A stretch of 64,000 bases of DNA from Corythucha ciliata (Eukaryota > Arthropoda > Insecta > Hemiptera > Tingidae): the NCBI GenBank assembly GCA_038030265.1, contig CM075943.1, positions 32,426,001 through 32,490,000 on the forward strand, read 5' to 3'. Below are positions 24,324 to 35,066 of the stretch, piece by piece. The notes beneath the pieces are model-generated. The model was given only the letters and a program-made list of their open reading frames with translations. It was not told the DNA's origin and did no database searches. A program made the position numbers and the translations under genes. Every line of letters begins with the position of its first letter. The stretch's first letter is position 1.

Positions 24324-25849
24324 TATATATAAATAAATATGTATATATACATATAGCAAATCGAACCGACCTCGGATTCTTGTTCTAGGAGTTCTGAAAC
24401 GCGAAAAAAATGTATTACAACCCATATGTGTGACCATCAGGGCGAGACCAATAGTGCATTTTTTGAATGAAATGCACTAAAACATGCCCAATTAGTCACT
24501 CCACTGATGAAAGTAATACTAACTCCCAATTTCCAACTTCTTTCGGCCAATCTTAACTCTTTGGCGGGGCATTTCCGAGAGGCCTCGATATTGTTGATGA
24601 AATGTCCATAACCGCAGAAAGACACTGGCTCAAACATCCATATGGGCCAAATATCCACAATATACACAAGATTAATCCTCAATGTATTTCATGAAGTGCC
24701 CATAGAAGATACAAGGTGCGTAAAACTCTTGGGGTGCGCAGTTCATAACTATTGAATGAAGAGCGCGCATTTCCAGTGATTGGTCATTTCACGAGTTGCG
24801 AAATTGCTGCTTGTATAACTACGACGTATTTATAGGTATGCTGTTTTTCAAAGAAGTAAGAAAAACAGCTCCAAATTATAAATCCTCAAGAAATGTGGCC
24901 ACTTGGTGGACGTCGACACTGATCTTACGAAAAATAATTAAAGGACTAGTTTTCTTTTCTCAGAAGCTGTAATTAAAGATTGATCCACTTGGAAAGAAAC
25001 TAATTGAGGGCACCCCTCCGCTCATCATTCTTTTTCATCCGCTCCACACTTTTTCAGGCTTCTCTTTGGCCAAATGAATAAGCAAATATTTCAAGTCACC
25101 CTTAAGCCCCTCCTTTCTGCGTTGTCGTTGGCACCTCCTTTTTTTTTATCTAAGTAAAGATCTGCGAAGCAAAAAAAAATTAAATGAGAAAACGTCGGTT
25201 GCTGGAGAGGGCGACGTGGAAATTACTTCGAGAGTAAATTTTCTCAATCATTTCAATTGAAATGGCTCTTAAAGGATTCCTTTCTCGCACCAATCTTCCT
25301 TTTTTTCCCCCTCTTATTCTTTTCAACTTTTTCATATTCTAGCTTCCATCGTTCTGTAGGAAATTATAAAGAATCGTCTCCCTTGCGCCCTCCTAAGCTG
25401 CGTGTCTTTTCTCACTCAATCACTCTTTTTTCCTCACTCACTCTTTATGTAACAATTGGAGAATTTCAGCTCATTTCTTTTCTTTCATTTGTTCTCTAAT
25501 TTTTATAAGTTCCTTCCACACAAATATTCGTTTCTTAGGCCGTGTTTTAACTTCAACGACAGCTGTTAAAAACTTTGTTTATCCCGGGATAGGCCAAGTT
25601 TAGGCAAAAATTAACACACAAGATTTGTGGACCGAAAATCCGAGATCTTCCAAATTAAACTGGTACTTTCGAAAGAGGTACAGTCCCCTGTCGCGCTTGC
25701 TAGAAATCTTTATGACCGAACGGTCTCTTATTTGGTGCTGGGTGGGGCTAGAGTCAAATATTTATTTGCTAAGCCTATAATCAGTGGCGGATCTAGGATC
25801 TAGGATGTGATTTACTCATTCTTTTGTTCTGAGTTTTAGCCACAAACTT
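24324..25849. other. Non-coding interval
   Basis: AT-rich sequence with C/T-rich tracts; I see no gene or repeat that can be supported. Confidence 0.4.
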
Positions 25850-26180
25850 GCCTATATAAGAACCGCAAATTAGCGTTTTCTCCTCTTAAGCGTTTTTTCT
25901 CAATTGTAGTCGCGAATTACCACGTTTCCTAAATTTCAGCATTGAATTCTCAAATTGATTAGAGTTTTTCTCTGTTTCAGCAATAAAAGAGCTCTTCTTG
26001 TCCTCTATAGCCGCGAATTTTCTCAATTTCAGCAGCGAATGAACTCTATATCTACATTTTAAACCGGAATTTGCCGTCTGTCTCAGTTTTAGCTGTGATA
26101 TGTTGTTCCCAATTTTAGCGTTTTTCTTCACTTCTTACCCCGTGTCCTACGTGAGCGGGAATCGCGCGATTTTAGCGTAT
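25850..26180 (+). repeat. Minisatellite patch of the dispersed ~30-bp family
   Basis: Units such as CGCGAATT...TTTCTCAATTTCAGC and GCAAATTAGCGTTTTCTC are recognisable but strongly degenerate. Confidence 0.6.
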
Positions 26181-27730
26181 ATAGCGGTTTTAGAACTTTT
26201 GTTTTAGTTTCTGGGGTAAAAATAATGTTCTTATGCATACGAATTTATTCGAATTATGTAGTATAGGTGTTCCTGTATTTGGTATTTGAATCCTCTCTCG
26301 ATAATTGTCTGATAACCACATTAGTCAATGTGCTAAATTTGTATGTAATTTACATGGAGCACGAATAATGAGAATCACGCTTTAAATCTTCAGTTAAACC
26401 GAGTTTTCAAAGCTTCAATTATATTGTGTCACATGTATCTGTGAGCATAAACAGTTCATTTCATTTAGGACTTGGCTATACCACGGACGTTATTATTGCA
26501 AAATGTAGTACGTCGTGATGGACACAATAAAGCACTTCATCGCCCTCTGTCAATATGAATCTCTTCAGAATGAAAGTGGTTGTATAAATATGGGACGCGC
26601 CAAAACTCATTATTTCATCCTTCGTACCGCAGACAAAACTTAACTTTAAAATTCAGACGTGTGAAGCTGATAATTAACTTGAACACGACTGTGACATTAG
26701 GAGAATGAATAGCGACCGTTTCTCCGATGTGACGCATTTGAATATGAATAAGCACGTGTACAAGATTTTCCCATCGGTAGATGTGAATATTAAACGAGCT
26801 CACCAATCAACGCTTTCTCCCTCTTGACATATAAGGGCCGAAACATATTTAATTCGACGTTAATTAAAATGTATAAATGAATTGAAATTCAACATTATAT
26901 GGCCATCGAGATTGACCTCGGTAAACAGGTGTCCCGGCCTTTACACGCCAGAACTTGTAAGAGAGTTTGAATTTTATTACGGGATTTCTAGGTCCTGTGG
27001 ATCAATTAAGAGGGGAAACAGGGAAACCTCTAAACCGTCATTAACGCCCCTACTACCCCCTTCTTTCTCTACAACTTCATTTAGCTGGTTAACGCAGGCT
27101 ACATCTAAAGAGGGATGCTTATTGGCCATCTGTCCCAAGGCACAATACTATTACATGGTCAAGGTAGATTGCCATTCGGTTTTAACGCAGTTAGTCCCTC
27201 CCTTTAGTTGGGTTTAATCAGCAACATTCCGGAAAAGCACTTCTAACGGTGAACTCGAATGACTCAGACACTCCTGCAGGGCGATAGTGGAAAGGGGATG
27301 GAGTTTATTGTGTGCGATCACTATTTAATTAACGTGCCTTATATAGGAATGAATTTAACACTCCCTCGCCAATATTTTGTGACGCAGTTTGAACGTACGA
27401 ATTAATATTTAATAGTCAATATTGTATGCCCATTGTTTTTTTTTTTCTTTTTGGGATATCAATTTGTGACGTCTACTGTACACGCGGTCATTTTCCTCCA
27501 ACGACTTTTAGCTACACTCCTAGACACGGCAGTGAGGTCGAGAACAAGGAAAAACCTATATGTACTTACTCTTAATCTACGGGACTAATGTGGTAGGTAC
27601 TTGGGATATCCCGCTTCAGGCGAATGAGAACTACATGTAAATTCATAGTAGCTGAACCATTCGTATATCAAAGTTATACGTATAGGGTTTGTACAAGTTT
27701 ATTCCCAACCCAATAGAATGATAACTGACC
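26181..27730. other. Non-coding interval
   Basis: No gene recognised. A plus-strand open frame of 111 codons (26882-27217) has no domain and no splice-site support. Confidence 0.4.
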
Positions 27731-27786
27731 TAGGTAATTGATTAATTAATTGAGTAAAACATTCTTTAATAATATTCAAACATGCC

Positions 27787-27823
27787 GACTAGTTTCGGGG
27801 TTAACTGTACCCCATTTTCAAGG
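27787..27823 (-). ncRNA. Degenerate hammerhead-like motif
   Basis: The minus strand shows a GGGG/CCCC helix, GAAA, the palindrome CTAG and GTC spacing as in Penelope-associated hammerheads, but the CTGANGA core is replaced by CTTGAAAA, so it should not cleave. Best read as a decayed relative of the motif at 9728-9772. Confidence 0.4.
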
Positions 27824-28127
27824 CATCCGTAGGTCTAAAAAAAAAAAAACAACTTAAAGGAGACATAACAACAATTAGTCCCAGCTCTCAAAAAAAACAA
27901 CAAACAACCAGCAAAATACTCACATCTCACATGTCAAAAACCCTCACATCCAACAATCCTGTTGATAGACAGGTAATCCAGGAAACTTGTCTCTTCACTG
28001 AACCCTTTAAACACAGCGATAATCATTCAAGATTGGGAGCCACTCCCCCTCAACCCATTCTCGTATTTGCTCCCGACCTAGGTGGGGTTCGGCTTAGCTT
28101 ATCCCTCGGAGTACGACTCCCATAGGC

Positions 28128-28200
28128 GCCTCCGTGGCGCAAATGGCAGCGTGCTGGACTGGTAATCCAGAGGTTGCGGGTTCAAATCCCGCCGGAGAGC
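28128..28200 (+). tRNA. tRNA-Thr(GGU)-like sequence
   Basis: Canonical tRNA spacing: acceptor GCCTCCG, a D arm with TGGCGCAAATGGCAGCG, anticodon stem CTGGA/TCCAG with loop CTGGTAA (anticodon GGT), a 5-nt variable loop, and T arm GCGGG-TTCAAAT-CCCGC. The two outermost acceptor pairs (G1-G72, C2-A71) do not form. Animals normally read Thr codons ACC and ACU with an AGU anticodon, so GGU is unexpected. A run of six T follows at 28203, suitable as a Pol III stop. It is more likely a tRNA-derived SINE head or pseudogene than a working tRNA. Confidence 0.6.
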
Positions 28201-28930
28201 CATTTTTTCTCGAAACTCGAATCGTGTTGGGCTATGCCCTTCCATCGTCGTCCGGATAATATCAGTTTAATTAATTTACTAATTATTAAAGAATGTTTTA
28301 CTCAATTAATTAATCAATTACCTAAATCTTTTAACATTCACGATACAATCAAAAATTTGATAACTGATCTATCCAACACAAACAGTATCTTGAAAAAAGA
28401 AAAATTTAAAAGAATATTCAACACTAAATTCCTTAGGGCAATTGTACAAACAGTCTCACTCTGATCATGAGGAGAAAAAAATGCCAAGAAATGGGACAAA
28501 GCATGAACAGGGTGGAAAAGGCTTAACGCTCCACAGCTATATGCAGTTCCCGAGAGGTCCCACCCGCGTGTCAGAATCAATTCCAGTCGCGGGAGATCTG
28601 TAAGAGAACACTTTTGCCCTTTTCGCATAAATATAGCCTCAGGGGCATTCCATGACTGTTTTATTAAGTGCTTACAAACATGCACCAGACTTTTAGGTAA
28701 GGGTGGGAGCGATGGAAGATATACAAAATTGATATCAACCTATTCAATTCAAACTCAAGCTTTTAGCCGCAGTCATTTTTTCTGCAAAAGGTATCTCAAA
28801 ATAAATCGGAAAATCATCTCGAATTGGACCTTAGTATTGAACATACCTACTTAGAATATCTTGAGTTGAGGGTCGAATATTTTTTATTTCGAGGTGCCTC
28901 CCCTCCCCCAACTTAGCAAAATGGTTGCCT

Positions 28931-29475
28931 GCCCCCCGATTAGAAGCGTGCGTCGCTTATCTTTCGGAAGGCATTCGTGTTATCAGTTCAGTGTTTTCTC
29001 TGTGAGAAGTGGAATAAATTTTAAGTTTTTCTTGCTTTTTCTACGAACAAGGTAATTTTGAAAGCTGAGGCATATCATGGGAGAATTCCGAGTCCACGGC
29101 TGAACTTGGGTCGAACCCTCCGACGAGGGCCCACAGCTCTCCGAGCCTCTCCTTCACTTCAACTATCATCTAGAAGTTAAAAATGTGTTAATTTAATTCT
29201 ACAACTAGCATACAATAAACCATAAAAGTATACGATTTCAAAATTACCTTGTTCCTAGAAAAAGCGAGAAAAACTTGAAATTTATTCCACTTCTCACAGA
29301 GAAAACACTGAACTGATAACACGAATGCCTTCCGAAAGATAAGAGACGCACGCTTCTAATTCTGTAACTTTTAACGCGTGCGTTAGCGAAATTAACAAGA
29401 AGAATAAATGAAAGAAATCAGCTGGGAAATTTTTCTAACGCACGCGTTATGTGTTACAGAATAGGGGGGCTGGTT
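28931..29475. mobile_element. Inverted-repeat element split by a MITE
   Basis: The left arm 28931 to ~29058 and right arm ~29236-29360 are inverted repeats of ~125 bp with few differences. The right arm continues after a 100-bp insertion (29361-29460), where the G-run and CTGG tract mirror the start of the left arm. Confidence 0.7.
29361..29460. mobile_element. 100-bp MITE nested in the right arm
   Basis: Ends TCTGTAAC and GTTACAGA are perfect inverses; the inner tracts TAACGCGTGCGTTAG and CTAACGCACGCGTTA also pair. The left arm of the host element serves as an empty site and suggests an AT dinucleotide duplication. It is non-coding. Confidence 0.7.
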
Positions 29476-29717
29476 GTGAACCTTACCACTGGGGTTTTCG
29501 ACTAATTGTAAGTTCAAACTGAAGGACCCTGGAAAACTTTAAAACGGTTTTGAGTACTACACGTGTTTCGCCTTATTGTTTGACTAAAGCGCATCACGTT
29601 TTAATAAAAATAATAAATAGTGATAGACATTGCGTAAGCTCAAGAGCTTATAATCCGTTAATATGTTCATCCAATAATTTATTCGACAACTTAAAAATGG
29701 CTTATAAGTACATTCAA

Positions 29718-30190
29718 TTATTCGGTAAAAATTTCGATCAAATAAAATAAACCTTGGCTGATTTGGGACGACAATTTCAGTTTTACGTAACTAAGACCCG
29801 GCCCTCCACTCTGCAAAAGAACTAACCGGGCCATCTCTTCCGCCGAGGATTCAGTCTGAACGCTTAGATTTGTCACACGAACACAGGTAATTGTTCCGAG
29901 TGGCTGATCTCCTTTACTTGGAAATGTGACTTCAGACCAGGCCATAATCCATGGGCTGCCATCGCGATTCACAATGTTTTCGATGGCTAATCTATACCCA
30001 TGGAAAGTTAATAGCGCGATTAGTTACGTTCAACCCATGCGGAAAAAAACTATACAAACCTATCGTTGGAATTCCTGGAACCGAATTGAACGACATCGTT
30101 GCCGTCAGTTGGTTGGCTGCTCGACCAAGGGCTTGAAATACTCGAAGCACCGACTACAGAAAACAGCAAAACAATAAAATTCCAAAGCAT
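29718..30190 (-). CDS. MBF2-family secreted protein, complete two-exon gene
   Basis: Exon 1 (30190-30060) starts with a signal peptide (MLWNFIVLLFSVVGAS), and exon 2 (29991-29718) encodes the rest. The 68-nt intron (30059-29992) has GT-AG ends and a GTAACTAAT branch site, and it restores the frame exactly, giving 134 residues. The mature part follows the MBF2 pattern: QFGSRNSNDR near residues 35-44, FPS near 67-69, TITCVRVTN near 77-85, SGGPG near 105-109, and a C-terminal YLIEIF. MBF2-family proteins occur in arthropods; the founding member was described as a co-activator, but most members are small secreted proteins of unclear function. Length fits the family. No TATA box or poly(A) site was assigned. 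The splice model is my reading and needs transcript support. Confidence 0.75.
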
Positions 30191-31041
30191 TACGCTCTCG
30201 GTGTTTCCATAACATGCACTGACCAACAGGTAATTTTTTCGTTATGATTAAGCTATCTCAAGTTGGGTAAAAAATGTCTGTAACTAACCATACGGTTCCA
30301 AAGAAAGATAAGATTGAAAAGTATGATGTCACTATATCATTCAATACACATAACATCATTGTCCCTATTAAAGCCATTGAAGAATATGCTTTGAAGAATC
30401 TGTCATAAGTGTCATAACCATTAATGTGTATTTTTAATAAATCGCCTGAAAGATAGCTTAAAAAACACACACAAAACTTCCGCAGTCTACAGCCCCAAAA
30501 ATAGTAAAATACTGCATTTTAGTGAGGAAAGCACCAAACTTTGCAGAAATGTTCTTTGGATCAATTAGAAAAATTTGAGTCTCGGTTCCATAAACTTTTC
30601 CGACTGGGGGCGACACAGAAGGGGCAAGAGGTACTTTGGGAAATAAATTATTTACAAATGAATCTAGCACTTTTTCAGGGTTTTAAAAACTTTGTTAGTA
30701 TCACAAGAGTATATTGAACAAGGTTTGTCCCGCACATTTTGTTCTTATTCTCACTCGGCAGCCTCTAAAAGTGCTTACCGCACCCATCAGCCATCCCCGA
30801 AGCGATTTCTCTTGAAGTACTCAAACGAATTTCATGAAATTTATATTTGAGTTGACTTTTATGAACGTATGAGTTAGCAAATAATCGTAATGTATGAAAA
30901 TAAATCAGCGATCGCAGTAGATTATTGCAATCCGGCAACTTCAGAAGCAACGACCGACGATGCTCAAAATTTGAGTTAGCTTTTTGGAACGTGTGAGCTA
31001 ACACATAATAGGAATGTTTGTAAAACAAAGATGCCATGAAC

Positions 31042-31192
31042 AATAGATCTGTTCCAGCAAGATGTTTGGAACATATTCAGAGCAGTTACCATGGGACCAG
31101 CCAATAAAAATTGAGATCATTTCATTTCATTGGCGGTTTCATGGTAACTCTGCTCCGAACATGTTCCAAACCCTTACTGGAACAGACCTATT
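31042..31192. mobile_element. Palindromic MITE in left arm
   Basis: Ends AATAGATCTGTTCCAGCAAG and the inverse CTGGAACAGACCTATT; 151 bp, non-coding, with paired TTTGGAACAT and ATGTTCCAAA tracts. Confidence 0.7.
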
Positions 31193-31831
31193 AATTACAA
31201 TAAAAGCAAGCCGATTTTGAGTAAATTTTACCTTACCTACCTGTTTTTGTTTGTTTCTTTTTTGTTTTTGTTATTAAATTGCGTGTCAGATTCTAAAATA
31301 AAAAAGGAGCTGCACATTAGTGGTTCTTTTACTTGGAAAACAGTGAAGTAATGAAGTACTTTTTGTTGTCGTGCCGCACATGCCTTTTTCATGCCACAGT
31401 GCGTGGGATATGAGGTTTTAGACACGAACGTCTCCAGTTTGGTCGAAATTACCGTCAATTGGTGGAGCGTACAACAGGAACTCGACCCGCGTGGCTACCA
31501 GTTGACTTCGTGGGATTCTATGAGACGTTCATGTCGTAAACATCATATCCCATGCACTATGGCATGCATACAAAAGTCATGTGTGACACGACAACGAAAA
31601 GTGCGATATTACTCCACTGTTTTCCAATTAAAGGAACCACTAATGTGCAGTTCGGTTTTTTTTCATTTTAGGATCTGACAAAAGATTAAACAAACAAACA
31701 AACAAAAACATCAGGTAAAATTTACTCAAAATCGTCTTGCTTTTATTGTAATTAATAGGTCTGTACCAGCAAGGTGCTTGGAACATGTTCGGAGCAAAGT
31801 TGCCATGAAACCCTGCTGGTAACTCTGCTCT

Positions 31832-31933
31832 GGGGGGTTGTAATAGAAAAGTGAAACACATGTGAGACATGACTGTGAAATTCATTTTCATCTCGTCTCA
31901 CACGTGTTTCACATTTCTATTACGCAACCCCCC
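31832..31933. mobile_element. 102-bp MITE nested in the right-arm MITE
   Basis: Perfect-looking ends GGGGGGTTG and CAACCCCCC enclose paired AATAGAAA and TTTCTATT tracts and GTGAAACAC and GTGTTTCAC. The left-arm relative at 31042-31192 lacks it and serves as an empty site. Confidence 0.65.
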
Positions 31934-32555
31934 TGGACATGTTCCAAATACCTCGCTGGAACTAGGTTTACTCAAATTTTGAGCATCGTCGCTTCTGAAG
32001 TTGACGGATTGCAGTAATCTGCTGCGATCGCTCATTTATAGTCATACATTACGATTAGTTGCTAACTCATACGTTCAAAAAAGACAACTCAAATGGGAAT
32101 CATCACTTCTTCAGGATTGACCAATTGCAGTAATCTGCTGCCATCGCCTAAAGGAAATTTCCGGACGTTACACTTGGAGAAAATACCCAAAATAAGTCCA
32201 AAAACTCCACTTAATCATCCGATTCAAGACAAAAACGTTAATCATCATAGTCCTGGAGCCAGCCCCGTAAAGGTGCATGTATTTTGTCACAGGTTTTGAT
32301 GATCGGAACTCATGGCTCATGGTCCATTGAGTGAGAAAATAAACGTCTGCCATGCCAAAGCGGTTGCTTTCAAAGATGGCGGCCATTTTGATTATACAAA
32401 TTGTTCCCACCTCTGTACATGCTGGGTGAGTGGTACGGTGTTGAACAAAATGAAATGGATGATTATACAACCAAAATGCAACAAAAAAAATCTATGACCC
32501 CGGGTCCGATTTCCATTCTTAGTCGAGATAGCCCGGAGTTAAGTAGTTCCTGGTC

Positions 32556-32627
32556 GCCACGGTGTCTTGGTGGTCTAAGAACCGTACCGGAGATACGGTG
32601 CCCGGGTTCGATTCCCGCTCCGTGGCA
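32556..32627 (+). tRNA. tRNA-like sequence, probable SINE head
   Basis: A perfect 7-bp acceptor pairing (GCCACGG with CCGTGGC), a B box GGTTCGATTCC and a D-arm-like TGGTGGTCTAAG are present. The putative anticodon loop CCGGAGA has C instead of T before the anticodon (GGA), and there is an extra base between T stem and acceptor. A T-rich stretch follows. It is a degenerate tRNA or tRNA-derived SINE head rather than a functional gene. Confidence 0.5.
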
Positions 32628-32689
32628 GTTTCTTTTTCTCACGACACATAAAGCACCATGTCACTGTTGTTTATAAAGCGAATTATAAT

Positions 32690-32850
32690 GTTTTTCTCAC
32701 ATTTTACCCGCTAATTAGTAATTTGTGCCATGAATTAGCGCTTTTTCAATTTTATCCACAAAGTTGCCTTCAGAAGCCGCTTTTTTGCGTTTTCTTAATT
32801 TTATCCGCGAATATGTGTTTTTCTCAATTTTAGCCGTGAACTGGAGGGTC
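32690..32850 (+). repeat. Minisatellite patch of the dispersed ~30-bp family
   Basis: About five units with ATGAATTAGCGCTTTTTC, TTTATCCGCGAAT and CTCAATTTTAGCCGTG, matching the family at 15.5-16.4 kb. Confidence 0.7.
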
Positions 32851-33244
32851 ACTCTGTAAATTTCAAAGTTTACGTCATAGAATAATTACTGTACTAACGT
32901 ACAGAAGGGGCACTCTCAATAATTGTTGGGGGTATGTGACGCCAAGTGGATAGGCTTCTTCTTGCGGGGGGCTGTTATCATTGTGTCAGGTTATGCTAGG
33001 ACACCCCTCCCTTCTTGGCATTGAATTCCCCCTTCCCCAAGCCCCTTTATAATCGGGAACGGACACGAGATAAGAGTTGGGTTACATTACCTTTCCTGGT
33101 TACCCCAAATTTATTACAGCATTGAGTGATTTATTAATATTTACTTAATTTTAACGTTCCAAAAGTTGTTTTATGTTTTACGAGCTGAAATTTAGGTCTA
33201 TTGTAAGCAATTGTTCCACAGACGGTGATAGTTTCTTCCGGGTT

Positions 33245-33544
33245 TTAGTCACTGAGGCAGAACAGAATGTGTATTCCCCACATCGCTCGGCCAAGAAATC
33301 TTGTTCCTATGTTACTTGGAAAATGAATTTTGACTAGAGAATCATCAAAACGTGGTCTTTTTATTCTATAATACACAAATGGCGTTGATTCGACCGATCC
33401 AAAAAGAACGAAATGCCGATGAACTACGCGTTTGTTGGGTACTACTCGAGGGCTGGAAAGGACCGTGTATCCTTCTTCAGATTCTTTTCCAAGCATCAGG
33501 GTGAGGTAATCTTCTTCAGCACTATAAAAGGAGCACGTGGACAT
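33245..33544 (-). pseudogene. Possible MBF2-like paralogue fragment
   Basis: A 99-codon minus-strand frame contains VLFGSVEST, YYRIKRPR and IHFPSNIG, which can be laid along the FGS...FPS part of the MBF2-family gene 3 kb upstream. The expected SGGPG region does not follow in frame and no signal-peptide exon was found. It may be a diverged or decayed tandem paralogue. The resemblance is weak, and a chance frame is possible. Confidence 0.3.
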
Positions 33545-33569
33545 TCTACGTTAAGCATTTCCCAACGCT

Positions 33570-33735
33570 CTTTTCACACAAACGTGGTTTCACGAGGCCC
33601 CCGCGTGTAATCCGCGTAAATGCCGCTTTCTCATCGAACCAAGTAATATGTACCGCACGTGTGTAAAGGTGTACTTGGTCAATACGCGGCAGCCAAAACC
33701 GCGCCGCGAGAAACCTCGTATATGTGAAACGAGCC
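33570..33735. mobile_element. MITE with diverged terminal inverted repeats
   Basis: The left end CTTTTCACACAAACGTGG TT and the inverse of the right end (CGTTTCACATATACGAGGTT) align, followed by CGCGGG/CGGCGCGG tracts; about 165 bp, GC-rich, non-coding. Confidence 0.5.
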
Positions 33736-34009
33736 TAACGCGCGGACCGGCACCGATTAATTTTCATTTTTTTTAGATAGCGGTGATCCTTCCTTCGATA
33801 ATCCCCCAGCGTAGTCACTTAAGTTCCATTTTACGTAATTTTGATGCCTACAAAGCCATCAAGACTGAGTTATTGAAAAAAAAAAAAAAAAAAAACCGAT
33901 TTGCAGCAAACTTCCAATGTAGAACTTACAAGAACGGGGCAACCAGGAATAGATAACAATGCAACGCCAACTCGATCGTAACCTGCCGAGTCCTTTCCCA
34001 ATAGATGAG

Positions 34010-34401
34010 TTGCAATGAAGGTTAGACTTTTATCTCTTATCTTACTTGCGGGACCACATTGGTACTGAAACGCATAGAAAGTGAACGGAAAAGGCTTTTC
34101 TTTCCAAGTTTTCTACAGTTTTCATTGGTTTCCGTGGTCGTGAGAGCATCCACGGCTACTGGAGATTTAAGAGAATACGCGGAGGAGAAGTACTTGTCCC
34201 GGAGTTATAGAGCAATAATCCCGTATTTCTATGTAACCCTAGATCCCTGCGAAATGCAGACTCTTCAATTTTGTACTGGAATAAATAGTCTAGGAAAATA
34301 GAAAGACAGTCAGTCGATTGGTGTAACGCGTAGAGATAACTTGTGCGGAAAAATAAAATAAAGTTTTTTAAAAACCATTTTTGTCGTTCGGACCATTTAA
34401 T
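34010..34401 (+). repeat. 5' LTR of errantivirus 1 (left edge approximate)
   Basis: The right edge is fixed by the primer-binding site that follows. Overlapping AATAAA signals at 34352-34362 mark a polyadenylation region. The left boundary (about 34010) is a guess from typical errantivirus LTR size, because no 3' LTR survives for comparison. Confidence 0.5.
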
Positions 34402-34419
34402 TGGCGCCCGATTGCAGGA
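34402..34419 (+). promoter_or_regulatory. Retroviral-type primer-binding site
   Basis: TGGCGCCCGATTGCAGGA directly follows the presumed LTR and begins with TGG, complementary to a tRNA CCA end, resembling the TGGCGC primer sites of Gypsy-type errantiviruses. Confidence 0.6.
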
Positions 34420-35066
34420 ACTGGCTAAAAGTGTGAGTGAAAATTCGGCAACTTTTTGTGAAAGAAAAGTTAAGACTAGTTATACGGCGTGACCAATTGT
34501 CCCACCGTCTCTCGGAAATTCAAAAAGCATCCTCTTTCGGATCTTTAGTGTGACCAGTTGTCCCACAGTTTTCGGGAACTGTAGTTGAAGTGTGATCGTT
34601 CCCACTTTCGCCGCCTTCACCACCGAAAAAGCCAAAAAGAACAACCATTTTTGGACCTTCACGAGCGACAAAAGAAAACAAAAACAAAACTCTGCACATC
34701 TTCAAGTTATCCACAAAAAAAAAAAACGAACCATATTGAACTTTCAATTGTGCAAAAAATCGGTGGTCGATTCCCCAGTTTATTCGCATTAAGTTCGTTT
34801 ACGTTACACCTCGGGTTAAAGACTTTGCGTGCGGTGGTCAATTCCCCCGAACCGTCTTCTTTCTCGGCATCGTCTTCGCAGCATCGACTCTCTCGCTTTA
34901 GTAGTTGTAAGTTTGTTATTCTTTTCTTTCCATTGTTATAGTTTTAAGCTCAAGAAATAAGACTCTAATCTAAATAATCGTCAAAAAAATAGTAAGCTAT
35001 ATAAAATATTCATTTTTAAAATTCCTTTTCATTTCAAATAATAAGCCTAAAAAAAAAAAAAAAAAA
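34420..35066 (+). other. Errantivirus 1 untranslated leader
   Basis: Non-coding leader between primer-binding site and gag. Near 34480-34520 and 34540-34580 a short segment with GTGACCA-TTGTCCCAC is repeated. A poly(A) run precedes the gag start. Confidence 0.45.

Larger units (their letters stand above)
27731..28470. mobile_element. Penelope-like fragment with inverted end and tRNA-like insert
   Basis: Two perfect 43-bp inverted copies, 27731-27773 and 28282-28324, bracket about 508 bp. Next to the left copy is a degenerate hammerhead-type motif on the minus strand; between the copies are A-rich DNA and a tRNA-like sequence. The right copy belongs to an open frame (to 28464) rich in Ile, Asn and Lys that may be an N-terminal coding part of the element. 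A stretch of an element's own sequence turned around at its end is typical of Penelope-like insertions. The family call is inference. Confidence 0.5.
30786..32095. repeat. Nested palindromic complex (1.3 kb)
   Basis: Outer arms ~30850-30985 and ~31965-32095 are inverted copies sharing GATCGC, TTACGATTA/TAATCGTAA and TATGAGTTAGCAA tracts. Inside, 31042-31192 and 31754-31968 are related palindromic MITEs at mirrored positions. The core ~31200-31740 is again inverted about a centre near 31480, with CACTAATGTGCAG/CTGCACATTAGTG pairs. The right MITE carries one more insertion (31832-31933). Confidence 0.7.

Noticed and set aside
27931..28125. 64-codon plus-strand frame before the tRNA-like sequence
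   Set aside because: Lies inside the Penelope-like relic and shows no domain; likely chance.
30458..30670. 70-codon minus-strand frame upstream of the MBF2-family gene
   Set aside because: It reads like possible protein but matches no family I know, has no splice or start support, and is not needed to complete the MBF2-type gene.
34585..34941. 118-codon frame in the errantivirus leader
   Set aside because: Low-complexity Lys/Ser-rich sequence in an untranslated leader; overlapping frames are equally open.
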